From Patescibacteria group bacterium (lineage in GTDB: Bacteria > Patescibacteriota > Gracilibacteria > UM-FILTER-43-11), in assembly GCA_018817125.1 (NCBI GenBank), contig JAHIUN010000002.1, positions 142,187 through 206,186 of the forward strand: 64,000 nucleotides of DNA, in the 5' to 3' direction. A program made the translations under genes and the position numbers. The notes below the pieces were generated by a model, which was given only the letters and a program-made list of their open reading frames with translations, searched no databases and was not told the origin of the DNA. Positions 1-7,380 of the stretch are shown in pieces (the stretch's first letter is position 1; each line of letters begins with the position of its first letter).

Positions 1-1414
1 CGTCCAGGGTGACTTTAGCCGTATCGCCGATTTTTACTTTAGTAACGTCGACTTCAGGAATGCTCACTTCTATTTCATAGTCCCCCTCGCTGATGAGTGA
101 TATTGCGGGCACCTGGATCTCATAGGTAGAACTGCTGGGGAAAACGATTTCACCCACTTTTACTTCGAGCCGGCTCACAGTTCCGCTGATGGGGGCTTTC
201 AGAATCGTCTTGTCGATTTGAGCCTGATAATTCTGAACGCTTGCCCAGGCTTGTGATATCGCTGCCCTTTGGGCATTCACCATGGCTTCGGCCTGTTTTA
301 TCTGAGACTCCTGAGCCTTGATCTGATCCTGTGTGTAGCCGGCTTTTTTAAGGTCCAGCTGATCCTGGGCTGTGGCCAGGGCGTTTTTGGCATTGTTTAT
401 GCTGGCTTCCGAGGAAGCGATACTGCTATTGTTGGCCGTTTTCTGAACCATAATGGTCTGCCGTTTGCTGGAGATCGTGGAAATCTGTAAGTCGATAGCC
501 TTTTTTTCCGTATCCAGGCTTGTTTTTTCCGTGGCGGTCAGCTGGGTGGCAACCGGTACAGCGTCCAAAGCTCTCTTAACTTTTAAAAGAGCGTCGAGTG
601 AATTAGTAAGAACGGTATCAGTTGTCTCATGTGTGGGGTTGAGCATCACATTCTGCACCTCCCCATAAACCCCTCCGCTTAAAACACTGATGGCTTTGGT
701 GGTCCATCGGCCGGCTTCATAAGCTCCTAAAAGCGCGTCAACCGCGATTTTTTTGGCGTTAGCCAGATTCAGCTCTTCGGTGGAGGAGCCGTCAAAATGG
801 GCGTACTGGATATCCGTCAGGGTCAGAAGTGAGCCCTTGCCCGCGTTGACCGCATTCGGCAGTACGTTTAAGGCGCTGCTGTAGGATTCTTCCAAGGCCG
901 CTTCGGCGGAAGCCTGAACGTTTTTCAGATTGATGTTCGCGTCTTCCAGATTTTTTTTCGCATTATACAAGGCGGTTTCCGCGAGCTGAATCTCTTCCGG
1001 GCGCGTTCCGCGTTTCAGTTCATCCAGTTTTGCTTTTTGAGCCTCAAGAGAGGCTTGATATTGCTGAAGGGTGGCCTGGGCACTGCCGACTCCCGCCTGC
1101 GCCTGTCTTTTCATGGCTTCAATATCCGCATTATTCAAACTGATTAAGGCTTGCCCCGCCTCAACATCTTCACCGACTTTAACAAATATTTCCGCAATCC
1201 GGCCGCTGGTCTCAAAGGCCAGATCAGCGCTTTCGACCGCTTTCACACGTCCGGTCACGCTGACTTCCTGGATCAGTTCGCCTCGTTCAGCGGTGATTGT
1301 CTCATACGTCACGGCCGCCTCCTGACTGAAATAGGCGTAAAGTCCGCCCGCTCCCAGAAGGACCGCCAGAAGGACGTACCATTTCTTTTTTTTGTAAAAA
1401 GGAGTTGTTTTCAT
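1..1414 (-). CDS. HlyD/MacA-type efflux periplasmic adaptor (C-terminus beyond window)
   Basis: The frame opens at an ATG at 1414 and runs off the left edge, so the C-terminus is missing. The N-terminus is a lysine-rich stretch followed by one membrane segment (about residues 10-28). Next come a first lipoyl half-motif, a long helical hairpin rich in Ala, Gln and Lys that includes the typical 'KRGTRPEEI', and a second lipoyl half ('LKAPISGTVSRLEVKVGEI'). This is the plan of membrane-fusion proteins that join an inner-membrane ABC or RND pump to an outer channel. In a single-membrane organism it more likely works with a MacB-like ABC transporter, which would lie to the left of the window. The hairpin is longer than usual. 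Substrate unknown. Confidence 0.85.
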   Translation of the reverse strand, partial: MKTTPFYKKKKWYVLLAVLLGAGGLYAYFSQEAAVTYETITAERGELIQEVSVTGRVKAVESADLAFETSGRIAEIFVKVGEDVEAGQALISLNNADIEAMKRQAQAGVGSAQATLQQYQASLEAQKAKLDELKRGTRPEEIQLAETALYNAKKNLEDANINLKNVQASAEAALEESYSSALNVLPNAVNAGKGSLLTLTDIQYAHFDGSSTEELNLANAKKIAVDALLGAYEAGRWTTKAISVLSGGVYGEVQNVMLNPTHETTDTVLTNSLDALLKVKRALDAVPVATQLTATEKTSLDTEKKAIDLQISTISSKRQTIMVQKTANNSSIASSEASINNAKNALATAQDQLDLKKAGYTQDQIKAQESQIKQAEAMVNAQRAAISQAWASVQNYQAQIDKTILKAPISGTVSRLEVKVGEIVFPSSSTYEIQVPAISLISEGDYEIEVSIPEVDVTKVKIGDTAKVTLD

Positions 1415-1431
1415 TTTAGTTTTAAAATTAA

Positions 1432-1458
1432 TTATTCCGATTCATTCTCTTTAATCAT
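1432..1458 (-). other. 8-codon mini-ORF with Shine-Dalgarno in adaptor leader
   Basis: Between the small lipoprotein and the adaptor start lies AAGGAG, a 6-nt gap, ATG, seven further codons (MIKENESE) and TAA, ending 17 nt before the adaptor ATG. SD sites are rare here, so this could be a leader peptide or a site for translational coupling. It is equally possible that the SD is chance. No homology can be claimed for an 8-residue peptide. Confidence 0.3.
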
Positions 1459-1486
1459 CTCAAGCTCCTTTCCGCTCTCAAGTGCG

Positions 1487-1618
1487 TTATAGAATATTGG
1501 CACCATGATGAGCGGAAACATCGCCCGTCATGGTGAATTCCTGCTGGTCACAGCCAGCCATAAACAGGGCGGTAAAAACAAGCAGTCCGATAATGATGTG
1601 CGGTAACTTGATTTCCAC
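1487..1618 (-). CDS. 43-residue lipoprotein
   Basis: A GTG-initiated frame of 43 codons. It has a short polar N-terminus, a hydrophobic stretch (LPHIIIGLLVFTALFMAGC) and a clear lipobox ending in Cys23, then a 20-residue polar tail. It would be exported and lipid-anchored by signal peptidase II. No ATG is in frame upstream before the AT-rich leader. It lies 72 nt upstream of the efflux adaptor in the same direction, which suggests one transcript and perhaps a role as a small accessory to the transporter. Function unknown; the reality of the gene rests on the lipobox. Confidence 0.55.
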   Translation of the reverse strand: MEIKLPHIIIGLLVFTALFMAGCDQQEFTMTGDVSAHHGANIL

Positions 1619-1690
1619 GAAGGGCGGAGTGTTATAAATTATCTTAATATTTTATCATAAATCAGAGGGAAAGTCCATCCTTTTAAGGGG

Positions 1691-1745
1691 ATAACGAAAC
1701 AACGTTATAACACACGTGTTACAACATTACAACGTTATTTCGTTT
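1691..1745. repeat. Intergenic fold-back, word 'ACGAAACAACGTTATAAC'
   Basis: Left arm 1691-1713 and right arm 1716-1744 are imperfect inverted copies built from ACGTTATAAC/GTTGTAACG words. The element fills the gap between the FecR gene and the small lipoprotein. The same word type (CGTTATTTCGTT) recurs at 26340-26395 and 32675-32760. Confidence 0.6.
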
Positions 1746-1749
1746 AATC

Positions 1750-2853
1750 TCAGTAGGTAACGGAGATCTTATTCCCGCAGGAGATCTTGTTTAACCGCTG
1801 AACCGCACACACCCGGTAGTGATAGGTCCGCGTGGGTGCCACGGTCTTATCGATGTAATTGGAATAGCTCCGATTAGAGGAGGAAGTGACCACGGGGTCG
1901 GCCGGATAACTCGGATTGGGGTTTAGAGTAGATCGAACTACTTTATAAAACTGAAAATCATCGTTGGAGCAGGTAGACCAGTTGAGGATGATGGCTTTAT
2001 ACATGTTATCCTTTTTCCCGGTCAGGTAGGGCTGACAGGTGCCGGTGGAGGGGGTAGTAGCGGAGGGAGCGGGTGTTTTAGTGGCAGAAGTGGTATTAGA
2101 AGGGGTAGCTGTTGCGGGGGCAGGGGATTCTTCCTCTTTTTCTGCCAGCAGATCTTCAATAAAACTGATCACATAACCGATCTTCATATCCTCTTCCCGG
2201 TTCCAGGTCATCCAGTCGCTTTCGGCGTAGTCATGACTGATATCAGCCAAAGCCACCATATTACCCTGACTTCCGGGGTCGATGGTGATTTCTTTGCCTT
2301 TTCCGATACTCTGTACTTCAATGATCTGATCGAGATTGATCGCCATGTTTATCTTACCTTCCAATACTTTCACGTTGACCCGGTTGGCTTTTCGGTTGGC
2401 AGAGATATCAAATGCCGTGCCCACCGACTTGATGGTGTGGTTAAGCGTGCGAACCTGATAAACACCATCTTCCGCCATTTTTACACGGTGGTAGGTGCGT
2501 CCGGAATTCTGAACAAGAAGAACATCTCCTTTGCTGACCTGAGCAACCTGCACTTCGGTGTTTTCACTCAGGCGTACAATGCTTCCCCCAGGGGTTGTCA
2601 GGATAGCTTTTGAATCTTTACCGGTTCTTAAGTGATATCCATTGGTAAGCAGGGTGGCATTGTCTGCCATTTCCCATATTTCACCATTCCCGCTGAAAAG
2701 CACATCTCCTTCAGCCGAGCTGATAAAAAGACCGAAAGTAGAGCCCTCTTCACTCCCGCCGCGGCGGGTAAACAGCATCGCTAAAAAAACAATCAGGAGG
2801 ACGACCACCACCGCGAGTAAGATCTGGGTGGTTTTGTTTTGCAGGATTTTCAT
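1750..2853 (-). CDS. Membrane-anchored FecR-domain protein
   Basis: 367 residues. One N-terminal membrane segment (about 11-27) is followed by a FecR-type extracytoplasmic domain (about 45-200), recognisable by 'GDVLFSGNG', 'VRLSENTEVQVAQV' and 'SVGTAFDISANRKANRVNVKVLEGKI'-like spacing. A Pro/Ser/Thr-rich linker (about 243-270) leads to a Cys-containing C-terminal module resembling a fibronectin-III strand pattern. In this family the domain often senses or presents at the cell surface. No sigma/anti-sigma pair is adjacent, so a FecR-FecI signalling role is not supported. The gene heads a minus-strand run toward the efflux adaptor. Confidence 0.75.
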   Translation of the reverse strand: MKILQNKTTQILLAVVVVLLIVFLAMLFTRRGGSEEGSTFGLFISSAEGDVLFSGNGEIWEMADNATLLTNGYHLRTGKDSKAILTTPGGSIVRLSENTEVQVAQVSKGDVLLVQNSGRTYHRVKMAEDGVYQVRTLNHTIKSVGTAFDISANRKANRVNVKVLEGKINMAINLDQIIEVQSIGKGKEITIDPGSQGNMVALADISHDYAESDWMTWNREEDMKIGYVISFIEDLLAEKEEESPAPATATPSNTTSATKTPAPSATTPSTGTCQPYLTGKKDNMYKAIILNWSTCSNDDFQFYKVVRSTLNPNPSYPADPVVTSSSNRSYSNYIDKTVAPTRTYHYRVCAVQRLNKISCGNKISVTY

Positions 2854-2949
2854 GACATTGGTTTGTTAAATAACATGGAATTTATAATACAACATATTGC
2901 CCAAAATAGACAAATATGATTTCAATTTCAGATTATTTGATACTGAATA

Positions 2950-3522
2950 TTAAGGCCGGCAGTCACCGATCATTCCTTTGGGGAAAAAATATTTTTCTGC
3001 CTCCGCGCATGTGTAATCATCGGTTCCGTCGTGCACGATTATCCATTCATTATTCCGTTTGGCCGCCAGGATCACGCCCTCCGGCTCGTCCGCCATACGG
3101 CCTCGAAAATGAGAAAGGCTCAGGCTTTGGATGCCAAGGTTTTTACCCGCAAAGTCCGCCCCGCGCTTTTTTAAGAGTGCCTGTTCAATCAGGTAATAGC
3201 TTCTTTTGGGAGCTTCATCCGGATTTTTTTTACACTTCTCATTTTCTTTCAGACATTGTTCTGCCTCCTGACACCAGGTAAAGCCTTCCTTAATAAGGCA
3301 CCCATGATCATCCACATCTTTTTCTTCCGTGTTTTCAATGATTTCCCTAAAAGTCCGCTTTCCCGGAACCGCGCATTGGCGGGGGTAGCTTTCCATTGCC
3401 GGATAACCGGCTTCGATACAGTCGTCAAAACTATTGATCTGAGCAATGTTTTCAGATGAAGGGCTTGTACAGCCAGTGATTACGCCCATTAAAAGAAAAA
3501 GGAAAAATATTTTTTTAAACAT
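2950..3522 (-). CDS. Cys-rich lipoprotein with patescibacterial motif
   Basis: 190 residues. The signal sequence is 'KKIFFLFLLMGVITGC' with lipid-modified Cys18. Mature part: first a module 'FDDCIEAGYPAMESYPRQC', a pattern often seen in small exported CPR proteins. Next comes a short Cys motif (GC-x4-GFTWC-x5-QC) shared with the two neighbouring lipoproteins. A C-terminal domain of about 80 residues carries 'GVILAAKRNNEWIIVHDG', typical of small extracellular beta-rich domains of unknown role. First gene upstream of the FecR protein; same strand as two further lipoproteins. Function unknown. Confidence 0.7.
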   Translation of the reverse strand: MFKKIFFLFLLMGVITGCTSPSSENIAQINSFDDCIEAGYPAMESYPRQCAVPGKRTFREIIENTEEKDVDDHGCLIKEGFTWCQEAEQCLKENEKCKKNPDEAPKRSYYLIEQALLKKRGADFAGKNLGIQSLSLSHFRGRMADEPEGVILAAKRNNEWIIVHDGTDDYTCAEAEKYFFPKGMIGDCRP

Positions 3523-3549
3523 GATGAAATCGGTTAAAAGATAATCATT

Positions 3550-4116
3550 TTAAAATTGGCACACCGGAACGCATTGCAGGGTGCAGATCTCGGCATTCGG
3601 GTCATGCCGGCAGGCCGATTCGCATTCGGCGTAAGTTCCTCCCGCTTCTTCGCACCAGTCACGGGGAGTGTATTCGCATTCGTTGTATTCAGGAAGCCAG
3701 TTACCCTCTGTGCTCCTGCAGCCGAAGTCATTTTTTGGCACGTCGGTCACTTTCCAGTCATTAAGCGTTATCGTATAAGGCGTTCTTTTTTCCCCTTGTT
3801 CCAGCCGGACGGAAAAACAGCCGGGGCACCGGGCGACATCGACGCCCACGATCGTAGTGGCGTAGCCGGCTCCTACATGCTCCACGGCCAGGGCGGCAGC
3901 TTTTTTTTGGCTTTCATTCAGTTCCCATTCACGGACGCATGCGCCGATCTCATTGTTCCAGCTGTAGCCTGCCGGCCCCAGGCATCCATTTTCATCCCGC
4001 TGACCGCCGATGGGCTGGCTGGGCTGTATAGTATCGGTCTGAGGCGGAAGATCACAGCCGATCAGCATAATGGAAAAGATAAAGGCCAGAGAAAAGAAGA
4101 CTATTTTAAGTTTCAT
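3550..4116 (-). CDS. Lipoprotein sharing the GYxW...C motif
   Basis: I start at ATG 4116, which gives a clean signal peptide and lipobox (FSIMLIGC, Cys21). The longer upstream start would overlap the next gene and spoil the signal. The mature protein begins with 'DENGCLGPAGYSWNNEIGAC', the cluster motif. A region (about 70-135) with 'ALAVEHVGAG' and 'CPGCFSVRLEQGEKRTPYTI' follows and looks like a small PepSY/cystatin-like fold. The C-terminus is a Cys-dense tail with about ten cysteines. No enzymatic motif seen. Middle member of a three-lipoprotein run. Confidence 0.7.
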   Translation of the reverse strand: MKLKIVFFSLAFIFSIMLIGCDLPPQTDTIQPSQPIGGQRDENGCLGPAGYSWNNEIGACVREWELNESQKKAAALAVEHVGAGYATTIVGVDVARCPGCFSVRLEQGEKRTPYTITLNDWKVTDVPKNDFGCRSTEGNWLPEYNECEYTPRDWCEEAGGTYAECESACRHDPNAEICTLQCVPVCQF

Positions 4117-4132
4117 AATTGAGAGGTAAAAA

Positions 4133-4789
4133 TTAATCAATCAGGGGAACCGGCCAAAGGGGGATATCCTGAAGGGTCATTTTAAACACAAGGCCTGGCT
4201 GTTCTATTACAGCCCCCTCGTCAAAAGGCATTATAAAGGGTGCATCCCATTCTTCCATGGAATTGTCCATGACCGTTCCTCCGCATTCCCAAATATAGTT
4301 ATTAATAGCCGGCCTTAACATCAGATGAAACATCCATTGTTTAGATGATTTTGTGTATTCCAGGTTTCCACCCATTTTGATATTTACGGTACCATGTGCA
4401 TTACAAACTCCTACTTTGCCGGCAATATCAAAATTGCCACCAGGACTTACTATTTTATTATGGCTATCAATTCCAAATGGGATTCTTTCAGAACCGCGGA
4501 TCGAACCGATGTTAGCGCCGGTATATTCAACAAATAAGCCATACGGATAATCTGTTATCGGCAGGTCTTCAGGTTCCGGCTCCGGTTCTGGATCAGCTCC
4601 GCCACCTAAACATGGTTCAGATTCTTCAAGACATTCCTGTATGGGTTCGCACCACACATAACCTTCCTCACATTCATTGCTGTCACCGCCGGGCTGGCCA
4701 GTGTTTCGGATCACATCAGGTTTAGACACTGTATTACAGCCTGTAAGAACAATGGTGGCAAGGGATAAAAAAATAATTATTTTTTTCAT
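4133..4789 (-). CDS. Lipoprotein sharing the GYVWC...C motif
   Basis: Start chosen at ATG 4789, giving 'KKIIIFLSLATIVLTGC' with Cys18 lipidated; the longer frame adds 20 residues before the signal and is unlikely. The mature N-terminus has 'ECEEGYVWCEPIQEC', the third version of the cluster motif. An acidic Pro-Glu linker leads to a beta-rich C-terminal domain (about 80-218) with 'IRGSERIPFGID' and 'VGVCNAHGTVNIKMGG'. That domain resembles a surface inhibitor or adhesin fold, but I cannot name it. First gene of the minus-strand lipoprotein series; a divergent promoter region lies at 4790-4909. Confidence 0.7.
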   Translation of the reverse strand: MKKIIIFLSLATIVLTGCNTVSKPDVIRNTGQPGGDSNECEEGYVWCEPIQECLEESEPCLGGGADPEPEPEPEDLPITDYPYGLFVEYTGANIGSIRGSERIPFGIDSHNKIVSPGGNFDIAGKVGVCNAHGTVNIKMGGNLEYTKSSKQWMFHLMLRPAINNYIWECGGTVMDNSMEEWDAPFIMPFDEGAVIEQPGLVFKMTLQDIPLWPVPLID

Positions 4790-4909
4790 GATGACAATTG
4801 TTAAAAAGCATTGAATATTATACGATACTTCAGATAAAAAGAAACTCATATTAGTTGCGTTAGATACGAGGGCGCAGTAAACTAAAACGCGTCTTTTAAC
4901 TTTACAATT

Positions 4910-5932
4910 ATGAGCTTTTTAAAAAACTTTGACTGGTCCTTCAAATCGATCGCCAAGGTGATCGGACTGGTCCTTTTAGGAATCGTTGTACTCTCCATTG
5001 TGATTGCTATGATCAGTTTTTCATTCCGCACCGTCTTCCAGACGGCTCAGTATGGTAATGAGTCATATGTGGAATACGGCAAAGGCGGCGGCGTTTCGTA
5101 TGATATGGCGGCCGAACCCATGATGGCCCGTTCCAGCATTATGCCTCCGATGCCCAGTTACTCCACAGGTCCCGACGCGGAAGATTATGAGGTAAAAACT
5201 TACAGCGCCACCATCAAAACCCGTAAACTCGAACAAACATGTGGAGTGGTATCCGCGCTGAAAACGCGTGAAGATGTGATCTTCGAAAATGCCAATCAGA
5301 ACGATGAGAACTGCTACTTCAGCTTTAAAGTCAAAAAAGAAAGCACTAATGGAGTCCTGAAAGTAATCGAAGGTCTGAACCCTGAAGATATCAACGAAAA
5401 CGTCAGCACGATTAAGGGCACCATTGAATATTACGACAAACAGCTTGAAATCCTAGAAAAGAAACTGGAATCCGTGGAAGATACCTTAAGCAAGGCCCAG
5501 AGCGCGTACGATGAAGTGGCCGACCTGGCCACCCGCAAACAGGATGTGGAAAGCCTCGCGCTCATCATCGATAATAAGCTGAAGCTCATCGAAAAACTCA
5601 CTAATGAGCGCATGAGCATCAAACAGCAGATCGACCAGTATAACCAGAACAAGGCCGACCAGATGGAACGTCTGAATTACAGTTTCTTTACCGTCAATAT
5701 CTATAAGGACCTTATCTTCGACTGGAAGAACATAAAAGATAGCTGGAAGTACGAGCTGAAGGCCTTCGTAAACAACTTCAACGAAGTCATCCAGGGCATC
5801 TCTGTACACCTGGTCACGTACTTCGTCCGCTTCATCCAGGTCGCCATCTACTTCTTCATCTCCGTCTTCCTGCTGAAGTACGCGTGGGTGGCTACGAAGC
5901 GGATTTGGAAAGGGAAAGGAAAGAAGAGATAG
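4910..5932 (+). CDS. DUF4349 membrane protein
   Basis: 340 residues. N-terminal membrane segment (about 14-38), then a Gly/Met-rich linker. The DUF4349 domain opens with 'YSATIKTRKLEQTCG', continues with a coiled coil (about 165-255, many Lys/Glu heptads) and ends in 'YSFFTVNIY'. A C-terminal membrane helix (about 300-325) and a basic tail finish it. This is the standard DUF4349 order; the domain faces outside and its function is unknown, though it is often placed with envelope-stress or anti-sigma-like genes. It stands alone, transcribed away from the lipoproteins, and is closed by the terminator at 5956. Confidence 0.85.
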   Translation: MSFLKNFDWSFKSIAKVIGLVLLGIVVLSIVIAMISFSFRTVFQTAQYGNESYVEYGKGGGVSYDMAAEPMMARSSIMPPMPSYSTGPDAEDYEVKTYSATIKTRKLEQTCGVVSALKTREDVIFENANQNDENCYFSFKVKKESTNGVLKVIEGLNPEDINENVSTIKGTIEYYDKQLEILEKKLESVEDTLSKAQSAYDEVADLATRKQDVESLALIIDNKLKLIEKLTNERMSIKQQIDQYNQNKADQMERLNYSFFTVNIYKDLIFDWKNIKDSWKYELKAFVNNFNEVIQGISVHLVTYFVRFIQVAIYFFISVFLLKYAWVATKRIWKGKGKKR

Positions 5933-5955
5933 TCAGTTGATCCGGTAATCCAAAA

Positions 5956-6013
5956 AAAGCCCCCTCCCGAGATCCTGAACTGAATTCAGGATGACAAACG
6001 GGAAGGGGCTTTA
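5956..6013 (+). terminator. Bidirectional terminator hairpin after the DUF4349 gene
   Basis: Arms AAAGCCCCCTCCCG and CGGGAAGGGGCTTT pair with one mismatch and are preceded by an A-run and followed by TTTAC. Inside is a second hairpin (ATCCTGAACT/AATTCAGGAT). It works in either direction and forms the left border of the radical SAM island. Confidence 0.8.
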
Positions 6014-6057
6014 CTAAAATATTGCATATAAACACTAGTTGTCGACCCGAGAATTCA

Positions 6058-6087
6058 TTGACGATCTGCACAGCAAAAATGTGGTAA
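6058..6087 (+). promoter_or_regulatory. Candidate sigma70 promoter of the radical SAM operon
   Basis: TTGACG at 6058-6063, an 18-nt spacer and TGGTAA at 6082-6087, about 37 nt before the enzyme's GTG. The -35 is good and the -10 weak. It is the only candidate between the upstream terminator and the gene. Confidence 0.4.
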
Positions 6088-6123
6088 CCTTTTCCGTAGA
6101 ACCCTTCCAAGAGGAGATGACCA

Positions 6124-7188
6124 GTGCCTGTTAACAATATTCAACTGAGTGAGATTACCGCATTGGGCAAAAAAGACATCATTCCGAGTTCTGTGCTGGT
6201 TGAAGTATGCTATGACTGTAATGAAGATTGTGTACACTGTTGTTTGGATAATCATGCCAAGCCAGGACTCACGCTTGAACAGTATAGCCACCTTTTTGAC
6301 CAAATGGTGAAAGCGGGAACGTTTTACATCATTTTGACTGGCGGTGAACCTTTTACCAGACCGGACTTTATGGAAATTGTCAGAGCTGCACGTAAGCGTC
6401 GATTATCCGTAACGATCTTCACGAATGCCACTCTGCTTACCGAACAACAGATCGCCGAACTTAGCTCTCTTTACATCGATGAGGTTCATGTCAGCATATA
6501 CAGTGCTGATGCGACCACACACGATAGTATAACAAGAGTACACGGATCATTTGCCAAGAGCATGGCGGCCATCAAAAAAATGCTGGCTGCCGGAATTACC
6601 GTACGCATTAAGTGTCCGTTGATGAATACAACTGCCGACGGAATTGGCGGGATCAAAGACTTGGCCGGAAACCTAGGTGTTAATGTCCAATATTCAACAG
6701 TCATTACGGCAAGAAACGATGGCAGTTCGGACACACACCAATACAGACTGATATCCAATCAATTGCAGACGGTGTTGTCTGACCCCGATGTAATTAGCCA
6801 AGGTATCGAACCGATATACTTCCGTGAGAATATGGATTGCATTCCATGCGATACGGTATTCAATGGTGGTGCAATCGATCCGGAAGGAAATGTCTATGCC
6901 TGCAACCAATTACGAATCATTGGCGGCAACGTTCTCACTCAGTCGCTTGGGCAGATTTGGAAAGAATCGCCCGCATTTAAACAGCTCAGAAAAATAAGGC
7001 TGCGCGATCTAAAAGAGTGTACCAACTGCGAACTCTTCCAGCATTGCACTCGTTGTCCAGGATTGGCTTACCTGGAAGATGGGGACATGCTGGGGTGTTC
7101 TTCGGTCGCCAAAGTGGTGGCCGAAGCGAGAAAAAAAGCTGGAGTGTATCCCACCGAAGCTCACATCTTCAGTCAACCAATTAGCTAG
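6124..7188 (+). CDS. Radical SAM/SPASM peptide-modifying enzyme
   Basis: 354 residues from GTG 6124, set by a good SD (GAGGAG, 7 nt before). Radical SAM core: 'CNEDCVHC' (Cys32, 36, 39) binds the SAM-cleaving 4Fe-4S cluster, and 'LTGGEP' (about 71-76) is the SAM-binding strand. The C-terminal SPASM domain for auxiliary clusters has Cys242, 'EGNVYAC' (Cys260), C299-x2-C302-x5-C308-x2-C311 and Cys325. SPASM enzymes such as PqqE, MftC and AlbA modify ribosomal peptides. The next gene, 13 nt downstream and behind a perfect SD, encodes a 30-residue peptide, the likely substrate. No RRE (PqqD-like) domain is visible in the protein. Its terminators and SDs set it apart from the neighbouring genes, suggesting transfer. 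Reaction type (sactipeptide, ranthipeptide or carbon-carbon crosslink) cannot be read from sequence. Confidence 0.9.
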   Translation: MPVNNIQLSEITALGKKDIIPSSVLVEVCYDCNEDCVHCCLDNHAKPGLTLEQYSHLFDQMVKAGTFYIILTGGEPFTRPDFMEIVRAARKRRLSVTIFTNATLLTEQQIAELSSLYIDEVHVSIYSADATTHDSITRVHGSFAKSMAAIKKMLAAGITVRIKCPLMNTTADGIGGIKDLAGNLGVNVQYSTVITARNDGSSDTHQYRLISNQLQTVLSDPDVISQGIEPIYFRENMDCIPCDTVFNGGAIDPEGNVYACNQLRIIGGNVLTQSLGQIWKESPAFKQLRKIRLRDLKECTNCELFQHCTRCPGLAYLEDGDMLGCSSVAKVVAEARKKAGVYPTEAHIFSQPIS

Positions 7189-7201
7189 AAAGGAGGAAGG
7201 C

Positions 7202-7294
7202 ATGAAGAAGTTCACGAAACCCCGGATCGTAGCGACCGGAACCAGTACGTCGTCGATGAACTCGTGCGGCAAGGCTGGCTGTCAGGGCAAATAA
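7202..7294 (+). CDS. Putative RiPP precursor peptide (30 residues)
   Basis: ATG 7202 lies 5 nt after AAAGGAGG, the strongest SD in the window. The N-terminal half is basic and reads 'FTKPRIVATG' from residue 4. This fits the leader consensus Y-x-x-P-x-L-x3-G known from lasso-peptide and related RRE-recognised precursors (Phe4, Pro7, Ile9, Gly13). The C-terminal half is small and polar: Thr/Ser-rich residues 14-18, then 'NSCGKAGC' with Cys22 and Cys27, ending in a Gly-Lys. Two Cys plus nearby Ser, Thr and Asn are plausible partners for radical-formed thioether or other crosslinks. Position and coupling to the SPASM enzyme make it the probable substrate. The core boundary and chemistry are inference. 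Confidence 0.75.
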   Translation: MKKFTKPRIVATGTSTSSMNSCGKAGCQGK

Positions 7295-7301
7295 TTGCCC
7301 A

Positions 7302-7339
7302 AACCCGGCGTCTCCCAGTGAGGCGTCGGGTTCTTTTTT
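7302..7339 (+). terminator. Rho-independent terminator of the RiPP operon
   Basis: Arms AACCCGGCGTC and GGCGTCGGGTT form an 11-bp stem (two G-U pairs) with a 9-nt loop, followed by TTCTTTTTTG. It starts 8 nt after the precursor stop and separates the precursor from the next gene. Confidence 0.85.
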
Positions 7340-7380
7340 GTAAATATTGTATCCGAAGATATTTGATGTAAAATATATTT

